Positions 1 through 5,099 of a DNA stretch of 5,099 bases are shown here, one piece after another. Made by a program: the position numbers and the translations under genes. Source of the DNA: Fidelibacterota bacterium (GTDB lineage Bacteria; Fidelibacterota; UBA2242); contig JAGLWX010000194.1 of NCBI GenBank assembly GCA_023133185.1, positions 1 through 5,099 of the forward strand. The letters run 5' to 3'. The notes beneath the pieces are model-generated. The model ran no database searches. It was not told the origin of the DNA and was given only the letters and a program-made list of their open reading frames with translations. Within the stretch, counting starts at the first letter, position 1; the number at the start of each line of letters is the position of its first letter.

Positions 1-786
1 TATAAAACCGAGAGAATTTCTGATGTAGCCGGAATGTTGAGCCGGGTTGGGGATGCCATCGCCATACGTATGTACGGTCCCCCGGCTTATTGGATATATG
101 GATTTGCCAATGCTTTAATAAAAGAATTTGCCGAATATGCCGACATTCCTATAATCAATATGGAGTGTGATAAATACCATCCGACCCAGGCTCTGGCGGA
201 TCTCATTACCATCAAAGAAAAATTTGGAACGTTTAAGGGTGTGAACCTCACAATGTCCTGGGCGTATTCCGGTTCTATCGAAAAACCGCGAGCCGTGCCC
301 CAAAGCGTCATCCTGGCGGCGACTAAAATGGGCATGAACGTAACCTTAGCTCATCCTAAAGGATTTGATTTAGATCCTGAAATCATTAAAGCAAGTCAGC
401 AATTTTCTGAACAGACAAATGGTTCATTCCGGATAACCAATGATTTTGAAGAAGGCTTTAAGGGCGCGGACATTGTCTATCCTAAATCCTGGGGCGCCGT
501 ACCCTGCTTCAATTACACAGATGAAAGTGGTAATACCATTAAAGAGCAAAACCATGATGAAGCAGAGAGATTGAACAGCGCCAGCGAAAACTGGAAGACT
601 ACCGAGAAGGAAATGCGATTAATTAATAAGAATGGCATTTATATGCACTGTTTGCCGGCAGATAGAGGACAGGAAGTGACTGACGAAGTGATTGACGGGC
701 CCAGTTCGGTCGTTATTGATGAAGCGGAAAACAGGCTGCACGCTCATAAGGCGATTATGGCTATGATTATGGGGGGGCGACTGTAG
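1..786 (+). CDS. ygeW: YgeW-type (knotted) carbamoyltransferase, C-terminal part, 5' end outside window
   Basis: The frame is open from base 1 (YKTERISDVAGMLSRV...) to TAG at 784-786, giving 261 visible residues. E. coli YgeW has about 396 residues, so roughly the first third, including the carbamoyl-phosphate loop, is off the window. Seen: a substrate-domain motif HPTQALAD at residues 60-67, the MSWAYSGSIEKPRAVPQS segment typical of the YgeW group, and the HCLPA motif of ornithine/aspartate-type transcarbamylases at 216-220, followed by a conserved ENRLHAHKAIM helix near the end. Family knowledge: YgeW belongs to the cytoplasmic carbamoyltransferases, and its gene lies in a purine-catabolism locus of enterics and gut anaerobes. 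There it is thought to work with a carbamate kinase to release ATP; its exact substrate is not settled. Inference: here it serves the same pathway as the downstream molybdenum hydroxylase. An ATG at 34 exists, but the upstream residues fit the family, so the gene starts before the window. Ordinary ornithine transcarbamylase is a less likely alternative. Confidence 0.88.
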   Translation, partial: YKTERISDVAGMLSRVGDAIAIRMYGPPAYWIYGFANALIKEFAEYADIPIINMECDKYHPTQALADLITIKEKFGTFKGVNLTMSWAYSGSIEKPRAVPQSVILAATKMGMNVTLAHPKGFDLDPEIIKASQQFSEQTNGSFRITNDFEEGFKGADIVYPKSWGAVPCFNYTDESGNTIKEQNHDEAERLNSASENWKTTEKEMRLINKNGIYMHCLPADRGQEVTDEVIDGPSSVVIDEAENRLHAHKAIMAMIMGGRL

Positions 787-842
787 GATTGTAGATTGAT
801 GATTTATGATTGTTGATTTATGATTTTTAGTAAGAAAAGTTT
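787..842 (+). repeat. GATT-rich low-complexity intergenic tract
   Basis: The spacer after the carbamoyltransferase stop is built from recurring GATT/TGATT units, with two exact GATTTATGATT copies at 801-811 and 815-825 (14-bp period). The tract ends in TGATTTTTAGT (821-831), which recurs exactly at 2626-2636, just before the intact PLP-enzyme gene. A purine-rich AAGAAAAG a few bases before the ATG at 843 is a weak ribosome binding site. No hairpin terminator is visible, so transcription probably continues downstream. Confidence 0.55.
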
Positions 843-1029
843 ATGAATTTTAATTACCAATGCTCCGAATGCGGCCGGGAATATAATATCACACCGGATA
901 TAATGATCTGTCCGGTATGCAGCAAACTGCAGGAACCGGATAAACCGCTGCGAGGTATTCTGGAAGTCGCTTTTGACGGTTATTTTCATCATCAACCCAA
1001 GATGTCCGACCTGCTGCCGGTTGAGGCGG
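821..1029 (+). repeat. Direct repeat copy A (start of PLP-enzyme gene plus leader)
   Basis: This stretch matches 2626-2829. The leader shares the exact 11-mer TGATTTTTAGT. The leader is 8 bases longer in this copy and the coding part is one codon shorter. From codon 3 to codon 62 the copies differ at 21 of 180 bases by hand count (about 88% identity), with exact runs of 22 and 26 bases. The match stops after the shared TTGAGGCGG, immediately before the TAA stop of the short reading frame. The ATPase gene lies between the two copies. Confidence 0.9.
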
Positions 1030-1034
1030 TATAA
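843..1034 (+). pseudogene. Truncated duplicate of the PLP-enzyme N-terminus (63-residue zinc ribbon)
   Basis: This is a 63-codon frame whose product matches the first 64 residues of the PLP enzyme encoded at 2640-3818 in 52 positions, with one gap. It keeps both cysteine pairs of the zinc ribbon (C7/C10 in CSEC and C23/C26 in CPVC) and the linker HHQPKMSDLLPVEA. It ends in TAA exactly where similarity to the full gene stops, so the whole catalytic PLP domain is missing. Between the copies, nine codons differ silently and nine change the residue over codons 3-62, which suggests relaxed constraint. The frame has nevertheless stayed open and no cysteine is lost. The simplest reading is a gene remnant left by duplication and deletion. 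A surviving small zinc-ribbon protein is possible, since a weak purine-rich site (AAGAAAAG) precedes the ATG. Confidence 0.8.
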
Positions 1035-1057
1035 CGGATAATGTGTAGCGGTCTCCA

Positions 1058-1083
1058 ATTAGGCGATTATGGGAGGACGTCTT
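1058..1083 (+). pseudogene. Probable fossil of a second ygeW 3' end
   Basis: The 12-mer AGGCGATTATGG at 1061-1072 is identical to 749-760 in the last codons of the carbamoyltransferase. The frame reads AIMGGRL (1063-1083), matching the ends of KAIMAMIMGGRL in the real gene. The last four codons (GGA GGA CGT CTT against GGG GGG CGA CTG) differ only at third positions, as expected of diverged homologous coding sequence rather than chance. An in-frame TAG sits directly before it (1060-1062) and the natural stop is lost, so it is not functional. It is only about 26 bases long, so the call remains tentative. Confidence 0.5.
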
Positions 1084-1123
1084 AAAAAAAGAATTGGGTC
1101 TGACTTGGATTAGGTTGTTGGTA

Positions 1124-1176
1124 AATATCCCTGACTATTCTGCAATATGATACTTGAATAACCCTGACAATTATGC
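1124..1176 (+). repeat. Pair of imperfect 20-bp direct repeats upstream of the ATPase promoter
   Basis: AATATCCCTGACTATTCTGC at 1124-1143 and AATAACCCTGACAATTATGC at 1157-1176 match at 17 of 20 bases, with starts 33 bases apart (about three helical turns). They end about 20 bases before the predicted -35 element. Such spacing could suit binding of a regulator to one helix face, but no regulator is known here and chance similarity in AT-rich DNA cannot be excluded. Confidence 0.4.
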
Positions 1177-1196
1177 GGGAATATTAAAATATATCC

Positions 1197-1225
1197 TTTA
1201 CAATTCGACATTCTTCCTGTATATT
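1197..1225 (+). promoter_or_regulatory. Predicted sigma70-type promoter for the ATPase gene
   Basis: TTTACA at 1197-1202 (5 of 6 to TTGACA) and TATATT at 1220-1225 (5 of 6 to TATAAT) are separated by exactly 17 bases. Transcription would start near 1231-1233 and leave a leader of about 30 bases before the ATG at 1264. Its place in the non-operon segment suggests that the ATPase carries its own promoter. It would probably also transcribe the downstream metabolic genes, because no terminator is seen between them. If the host uses a non-canonical housekeeping sigma (as Bacteroidetes do), this assignment would be weaker. Confidence 0.5.
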
Positions 1226-1263
1226 CTGATGAAATGAAGACTTAGGACGAAAAATATTTTTAT

Positions 1264-2628
1264 ATGATTGATCGAACGATTCTAAAAGATTTGCGTAAGT
1301 GGGCGGTTTCAAATCCCCGGAAACCGCTGATTTTGCGAGGTGCCCGTCAAGTTGGTAAAACAACCGTGGTTGATATATTTTCAAAGGAATTTGATCAATA
1401 TATCTATTTAAATCTGGAAAAGGATTTTGATACAGAGTTTTTTAAGAGAAAACTCCCGGCAAGAGAGGTTCTTCAGGCAATTGCGATTGACAAAGGGGTA
1501 AATATCACAGCAGGTCGTACACTTATCTTTCTGGATGAAATCCAAAATTCGGCTGAAGCAGTGACAATGCTGCGTTATTTTTTTGAAGATACTCCGGAAT
1601 ATTTTTTCATTGCCGCCGGTAGTTTGTTAGAAATAATGCTGGAAAATAAAAAGATAAGTTTTCCGGTAGGCAGAGTAACGTACTTATATATGTATCCGTT
1701 AACATTTAGTGAATTTACAAAGGCGGTTGGGGAAAAACAGGCTCTGAAATATCTATTTCAGATACCCTGTCCGGAATTTGCGAATTTCAAATTATATAAA
1801 CTGTTTCATCTCTATACATTAGTTGGTGGAATGCCGGAAGCTGTGAGTAAATATATCGAGACGCAGGATATCGTATCGTTAGGATCGGTCTATAAAGATT
1901 TGATAACCGCTTACATCGACGATGCCGGTAAATATGCCCGCACGAAGCAATTTGCGCATATATTGCGTTATGCAATTGAATCAGTTCCTTTTGAAGCTGG
2001 TCGTCGAATCAAATTTGAGGGATTTCATCAGTCAAATTATCGATACCGGGAAATGGCGGAGTCAATGCGGAGCCTCGAACGAGCGATGTTGATCCGGATT
2101 ATATATCCCACAACATCTGTTAAACCGCCATTAATACCCGATTATCGAAAATCACCGCGTTTACAATATCTGGATACGGGGTTATTGAATTTTCAGGTAC
2201 AATTGCAGAAATATTTTTATCAGTATAATGATCTACATGCCTTCTATCAGGGAATTCTCGCGGAACACATTGCTTATCAAGAGATTATCGGTACAGATAA
2301 TAGTGCAGATTCAAAACCGGCTTTTTGGGTGAGAGAAAAGCGCCAGTCCAATGCGGAAGTGGATTATTTGCTTCAATATAAAAATTTACTGATTCCGGTT
2401 GAAATTAAAGCCGGGAAAAGCGGAACACTTCGGTCGCTGCATCAATTTGTCGACGCTGCCGACCACAATTATGCTATTCGTCTTTACGCCGGGTCATTGA
2501 AAATTGAAAAGACAAAGACTTTATCCGGAAAATCTTTTATACTATTAAATTTACCATATTTTTTAGCAGGTCAGTTAAACAATTACGCTGATTGGTTTGT
2601 CAAACAAAATAACAAAAAAGAAAGTTGA
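1264..2628 (+). CDS. AAA+ ATPase of the AAA_14 / DUF4143 family
   Basis: This 454-residue protein has the two-part layout typical of the family. The N-terminal P-loop domain carries Walker A GARQVGKTT at 26-34 (K32, T33), Walker B TLIFLDEIQ at 86-94 (D91, E92) and a sensor-1-like FIAAGS at 115-120. A helical middle part (about 200-330) is followed by a C-terminal DUF4143 region. This contains AEVDYLL (E365, D367) and PVEIKAGKSG (E380, K382), the D-x12-ExK arrangement of PD-(D/E)xK nuclease-like folds. The length is normal and no signal peptide or membrane segment is seen. Family knowledge: these ATPases are common and patchily distributed in bacteria and archaea, and their function is not established. 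The ATG at 1264 gives the usual family start (IDRTILKDL...). The ribosome binding site is poor: AGGA lies about 16 bases upstream. GC is about 36% in four sampled 60-base blocks against about 55% in three blocks of the PLP-enzyme gene, which fits acquisition by transfer. Confidence 0.9.
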   Translation: MIDRTILKDLRKWAVSNPRKPLILRGARQVGKTTVVDIFSKEFDQYIYLNLEKDFDTEFFKRKLPAREVLQAIAIDKGVNITAGRTLIFLDEIQNSAEAVTMLRYFFEDTPEYFFIAAGSLLEIMLENKKISFPVGRVTYLYMYPLTFSEFTKAVGEKQALKYLFQIPCPEFANFKLYKLFHLYTLVGGMPEAVSKYIETQDIVSLGSVYKDLITAYIDDAGKYARTKQFAHILRYAIESVPFEAGRRIKFEGFHQSNYRYREMAESMRSLERAMLIRIIYPTTSVKPPLIPDYRKSPRLQYLDTGLLNFQVQLQKYFYQYNDLHAFYQGILAEHIAYQEIIGTDNSADSKPAFWVREKRQSNAEVDYLLQYKNLLIPVEIKAGKSGTLRSLHQFVDAADHNYAIRLYAGSLKIEKTKTLSGKSFILLNLPYFLAGQLNNYADWFVKQNNKKES

Positions 2629-2829
2629 TTTTTAGTTAAATGATCGAATTTAAATATCAATGCAGCGAATGTAGCCGGGAATACAATATCACAGCGGATA
2701 TAATGGTCTGTCCGGAATGCAGTAAAATGCAGGAACCGGATAAACCGCTCCTTGGTATTTTGGAAGTCGTTTTTGACGGTCACTTTCATCATCAACCCAA
2801 GATGTCCGATCTGTTGCCGGTTGAGGCGG
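2626..2829 (+). repeat. Direct repeat copy B (leader and start of intact PLP-enzyme gene)
   Basis: This is the partner of 821-1029. Its first three bases, TGA, are also the stop codon of the ATPase gene, so the inserted gene ends exactly where the repeat begins. After TTGAGGCGG (2821-2829) this copy continues into the PLP catalytic domain, whereas the other copy meets a stop. Confidence 0.9.
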
Positions 2830-3818
2830 AATACTTTCCAAAAATACCCGTCGGCGGGACACCGCTCTGGACACCGGCAAATATTGCCGACGAACTGGGT
2901 TTTCCGAATCTCTATATCAAAGATGATACTCACAATTTGACCGGCTCTTTAAAAGACCGCGCTTCCTATCTTGTGGCAGCTTTTGCGAAAAGAGAGGGAA
3001 TCAGGGAAATTGTCATGGCGTCCACCGGAAATGCCGCCTCCTCTATGGCAGGCGTTGGCGCTGCCGCGGGATTAAATATTACGATTTTCCTACCTGAATC
3101 CGCTCCCAGGGCTAAAATGGTTCAGTCACTGCAATACGGTGCTAATGTGGTTTTGGTTGCCGGAAATTATGACAGGGCTTTTGATCTTTCCCTCGAATTT
3201 TCAAGAAAATCAAAAAACGTTCTCAGCCGCAACACCGCCTACAATCCCTTGACCATCGAAGGTAAGAAAACCGTTTCCCTGGAAATCTATCAAACCTTGA
3301 AACGGTCGCCTGATTTTGTTTTTGTTCCCACCGGAGACGGCGTCATTCTTGGCGGCGTTTATAAAGGGTTCCGGGATTTGCAAAAGATGGGATTTGTCGA
3401 TAAAATTCCAACAATTGTGGCGGTACAAGCCGAGGGCAGCAACGCTATTGCAAAAGCGTTTAAAGATGGTGGCTTTACCGAAATCGACGCGCATACGGTT
3501 GCCGATTCTATCTCAGTCGGTATTCCCCGCAACGGTTATTACGCTTTGAAGCAACTCAAACAATATAATGGTAAATGTGTGACGGTTTCGGACGAAGAAA
3601 TACTTATTGCCCAAAAAGAATTGTCCTCAAAAGCCGGACTGTTCACTGAGCCGGCGGCGGCGGCATCCTACGCCGGATTTCTGAATATGAGGGCTGAAAT
3701 CCCCAATGACGCTATAGTCGTACTACTGGCTACGGGCAATGGCTTGAAGGATATTGATTCTGCTATAAAAGGCGTTGAATTTCCTAAAAAAACCATCACC
3801 TCTCTGGATGAACTGTGA
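2640..3818 (+). CDS. Threonine-synthase-like PLP-dependent enzyme (fold type II) with N-terminal zinc ribbon
   Basis: This 392-residue protein is complete. Residues 1-30 form a four-cysteine zinc ribbon (C8, C11, C24, C27), as in many threonine synthases of this length. The PLP lysine is K105 in TGSLKDR (usually GSFKDR). The PLP-phosphate loop is STGNAASS (128-135). The glycine-rich TGDG at 231-234 stands where threonine synthases usually have VGNGG-type sequence. LATGNGLKD (363-371) matches the family's TGHGLKD signature. Threonine synthases convert O-phosphohomoserine to threonine. The altered motifs, and the setting between ygeW and molybdenum-hydroxylase genes, suggest a catabolic lyase-like role in this pathway, perhaps the step done by the diaminopropionate ammonia-lyase YgeX in E. 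coli. That is inference; the active-site motif is not that of YgeX. The ATG lies 11 bases after the ATPase stop without a clear Shine-Dalgarno. The 3' end overlaps mocA by 4 bp. True threonine synthase remains possible. Confidence 0.87.
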   Translation: MIEFKYQCSECSREYNITADIMVCPECSKMQEPDKPLLGILEVVFDGHFHHQPKMSDLLPVEAEYFPKIPVGGTPLWTPANIADELGFPNLYIKDDTHNLTGSLKDRASYLVAAFAKREGIREIVMASTGNAASSMAGVGAAAGLNITIFLPESAPRAKMVQSLQYGANVVLVAGNYDRAFDLSLEFSRKSKNVLSRNTAYNPLTIEGKKTVSLEIYQTLKRSPDFVFVPTGDGVILGGVYKGFRDLQKMGFVDKIPTIVAVQAEGSNAIAKAFKDGGFTEIDAHTVADSISVGIPRNGYYALKQLKQYNGKCVTVSDEEILIAQKELSSKAGLFTEPAAAASYAGFLNMRAEIPNDAIVVLLATGNGLKDIDSAIKGVEFPKKTITSLDEL

Positions 3819-4396
3819 GTGGAGTAGAAGGCATCATTCTTGCGGCGGGATTTTCTGAACGAGCCGGACAATTCAAAATGACATTGCCGATAGGCGATAA
3901 GACGATACTTGAAAAGTGTATAGAAGGAATGACCTCAGTTTGTGACCGCATAATAGTGGTTGGCGGTTACAATTATGATAAGATCAAAGAAATTGTCGCT
4001 GATATTCCAAACGTTGAATTCTGCTATAATAAAAACTACGAAGCGGGAATGTTCACTTCTATAAAAAGGGGAATCCGTGAGATAAAGGCAGACCGCTTTT
4101 TCGTCATTCCGGGAGACCAGCCGTTGGTGCAGGCGGAAACTTATCGAAAAATGTTAGCCGTCGATGCCGACATTGTTATCCCTCGGTATAAAGGAAAAAA
4201 AGGACATCCGGTGCTGTTTCGGAGTCATTTGATCGAGGAAATTCTGACAATGCCCGACGAAGCCTGCCTGAGAGATTTTATCCACAGTAAAAACGCCGTT
4301 TACATCGATCTTGATGATCAGGGCATTCTTTTAGACGTCGATAATCCCAAAGATTATAAAACCGTCATAGAATATTTTGAGAAGGAAGTGCTGTGA
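3815..4396 (+). CDS. mocA: Molybdenum cofactor cytidylyltransferase (MocA/YgfJ family NTP transferase)
   Basis: This 193-residue protein is of normal length for MocA. The nucleotide-binding signature LAAGFSERAGQFK (residues 9-21) fits LAAGxSxRxGxxK of the MocA/MobA group. PGDQP (99-103) gives the metal-binding aspartate D101, and GHPVLF (130-135) and DVDNPKDY near the C-terminus are also typical. Family knowledge: MocA uses CTP to turn molybdenum-molybdopterin into the cytosine dinucleotide form required by xanthine-dehydrogenase-type enzymes; MobA uses GTP for the DMSO-reductase type. The adjacent hydroxylase gene favours the CTP role. Start is GTG at 3815, inside GTGA shared with the TGA stop of the preceding gene. 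There is no better start, because the LAAG motif follows within eight codons. The 4-bp overlap suggests translational coupling. A related sugar-nucleotide transferase is a less likely alternative. Confidence 0.88.
   Translation: MSGVEGIILAAGFSERAGQFKMTLPIGDKTILEKCIEGMTSVCDRIIVVGGYNYDKIKEIVADIPNVEFCYNKNYEAGMFTSIKRGIREIKADRFFVIPGDQPLVQAETYRKMLAVDADIVIPRYKGKKGHPVLFRSHLIEEILTMPDEACLRDFIHSKNAVYIDLDDQGILLDVDNPKDYKTVIEYFEKEVL
4382..4395 (+). promoter_or_regulatory. Ribosome binding site and GTG start for the molybdenum hydroxylase subunit
   Basis: AAGGA at 4382-4386 lies six bases before GTG (4393-4395), which overlaps the mocA stop as GTGA. This decides the start of the next gene and shows that the host uses canonical Shine-Dalgarno pairing at least here. 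Confidence 0.7.
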
Positions 4397-5099
4397 AAAA
4401 CAGGATCAGCAAACCAATAAATAGAGTTGACGCGCCGGCTAAAATAAGCGGCAGGGCTAAATATATCGGCGACGTACATTTTGAAAACCAGCTATTTGCA
4501 AAAACGGTAAGAAGCGCCAGAGCAAAGGCTAAAATAGTATCAATCAATACACCGACACTTCCCGATGGCTATTATATCATCGATAAAAATGACATTCCCG
4601 GCATCAACCGGATGCGCACGGTGGTCTCGGATCATCCCATTTTTGCCGAGGACGAGGTCAATTATATAGGACAGCCGATTTTGTTGGTTGTCGGTCCCGA
4701 GCGGGAAAAGATCTATGAGATTATTTCCCAAATAAAAATCAAATACAAAGACGAATCAGCGGTTTTCAGCATCGAGGAAGCGGAAGAAAAGGGAACCGTT
4801 TTTACAGAATACAGTTATTCCAAAGGTAAACCCGAGGCGGCTTTCAAAAATGCGGTAAAGATTATCGAAGATGAATACCGCACCGGGTTGCAGGAGCATG
4901 TTTACCTCGAACCTCAGGGAATTACCGGCAAGTATAAAGATGGCTGCATATATATTTACGGCTCGTTGCAGTGTCCGTTTTATGTCGAGGGCGCCATTCA
5001 GGACGTTCTTGGATGGAACTCAGACCGTATCCGCATTATTCAATCGACCACCGGCGGGGCTTTTGGCGGGAAGGAGGAATTTCCGTCATTAATGGCTTG
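4393..5099 (+). CDS. Xanthine-dehydrogenase-family molybdopterin-binding subunit, 5' part, runs off window
   Basis: The frame is open from GTG at 4393 to the window end, giving 235 residues of a subunit that usually has about 700-800. Residues 11-50 (RVDAPAKISGRAKYIGD...LFAKTVRSARAKAKI) are the typical opening of the molybdopterin large domain of xanthine dehydrogenase and aldehyde oxidase enzymes. AEDEVNYIGQPI follows near residue 85. QEHVYLEPQG (167-176) resembles the QEHFYLE motif of xanthine dehydrogenases, and TTGGAFGGKE (219-228) is the family's cofactor-binding loop. No [2Fe-2S] domain precedes it, so iron-sulfur and FAD parts must be separate proteins, presumably encoded nearby. Family knowledge: such enzymes hydroxylate purines, aldehydes or N-heterocycles in the cytoplasm. 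A purine substrate is inferred from the QEH...LE motif and from ygeW and mocA as neighbours. Whether it is a selenium-dependent type cannot be told from this part. Confidence 0.9.
   Translation, partial: MKNRISKPINRVDAPAKISGRAKYIGDVHFENQLFAKTVRSARAKAKIVSINTPTLPDGYYIIDKNDIPGINRMRTVVSDHPIFAEDEVNYIGQPILLVVGPEREKIYEIISQIKIKYKDESAVFSIEEAEEKGTVFTEYSYSKGKPEAAFKNAVKIIEDEYRTGLQEHVYLEPQGITGKYKDGCIYIYGSLQCPFYVEGAIQDVLGWNSDRIRIIQSTTGGAFGGKEEFPSLMA

Noticed and set aside
787..842. CRISPR-like or iteron array in the GATT-rich spacer
   Set aside because: There are only two exact 11-base copies with a 3-base gap and otherwise low-complexity sequence, so it has neither spacers nor a regular array.
1085..1123. 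Rho-independent terminator after the ygeW remnant
   Set aside because: No GC-rich stem followed by a T-run could be built on the + strand. The A-run at 1084-1090 is not preceded by a hairpin in the right orientation.
1031..2628. Classical insertion sequence or transposon around the ATPase
   Set aside because: No transposase or integrase is encoded and no terminal inverted repeats are visible at the edges. The flanking repeats are too long and too diverged for a target-site duplication.
2583..2933. 116-codon open frame on the minus strand
   Set aside because: It lies opposite the well-supported start of the PLP-enzyme gene. A similar minus-strand frame opposite 804-1058 arises only because the underlying DNA is duplicated, and no protein-family motif is seen.
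3210..3494. 94-codon open frame on the minus strand
   Set aside because: It lies wholly within the coding part of the PLP-enzyme gene, has no recognisable motif, and is a shadow of that gene.
4871..5092. 73-codon + strand frame
   Set aside because: It lies out of frame inside the molybdopterin subunit, whose frame carries QEHVYLEPQG and TTGGAFGGKE in the same bases.

Overview
The window is a bacterial catabolic operon read entirely on the + strand, interrupted by an unrelated ATPase gene. The metabolic genes are, in order, the 3' part of a YgeW-type carbamoyltransferase, a threonine-synthase-like PLP enzyme with an N-terminal zinc ribbon, a MocA-type molybdenum cofactor cytidylyltransferase, and the 5' part of a xanthine-dehydrogenase-family molybdopterin subunit. 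In E. coli, ygeW, ygfJ/mocA and the xdh genes also lie in one locus, which is associated with purine (xanthine/uric acid) breakdown. The host is therefore probably an anaerobic or facultative bacterium with a molybdenum hydroxylase and a purine or related N-heterocycle pathway. The sequence does not fix the phylum. A good Shine-Dalgarno stretch before the last gene and GTG starts at two tightly coupled junctions show ordinary bacterial translation signals.

Layout: 1-786 is the carbamoyltransferase (5' end outside the window). 787-1263 is a scarred region. It holds a GATT-rich intergenic tract, a 63-codon truncated copy of the start of the PLP-enzyme gene (843-1034), what looks like a fossil of a second ygeW 3' end (about 1058-1083), a pair of 20-bp direct repeats, and a good sigma70-type promoter. 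1264-2628 is an AAA+ (AAA_14) / DUF4143 ATPase with a PD-(D/E)xK-like C-terminal motif; it is visibly AT-richer than the downstream operon. 2640-3818 is the intact PLP enzyme, 3815-4396 is mocA, and 4393-5099 is the start of the molybdenum hydroxylase subunit.

The inferred logic is as follows. MocA makes the cytidylylated cofactor that is inserted into the hydroxylase. The hydroxylase oxidises a purine-like ring. YgeW and the PLP enzyme would act later, on carbamoylated amino-acid-like fragments. The 4-bp GTGA overlaps PLP enzyme/mocA and mocA/hydroxylase point to co-transcription and translational coupling.

The most interesting point is the history of the insertion. The ATPase is flanked by two diverged copies (about 88% DNA identity over 180 nt, counted by hand) of the start of the PLP-enzyme gene. 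A short ygeW C-terminal remnant lies between the first copy and the ATPase. This fits an old tandem duplication of a ygeW-PLP-enzyme unit, followed by deletion and arrival of the ATPase in the second ygeW-PLP spacer.
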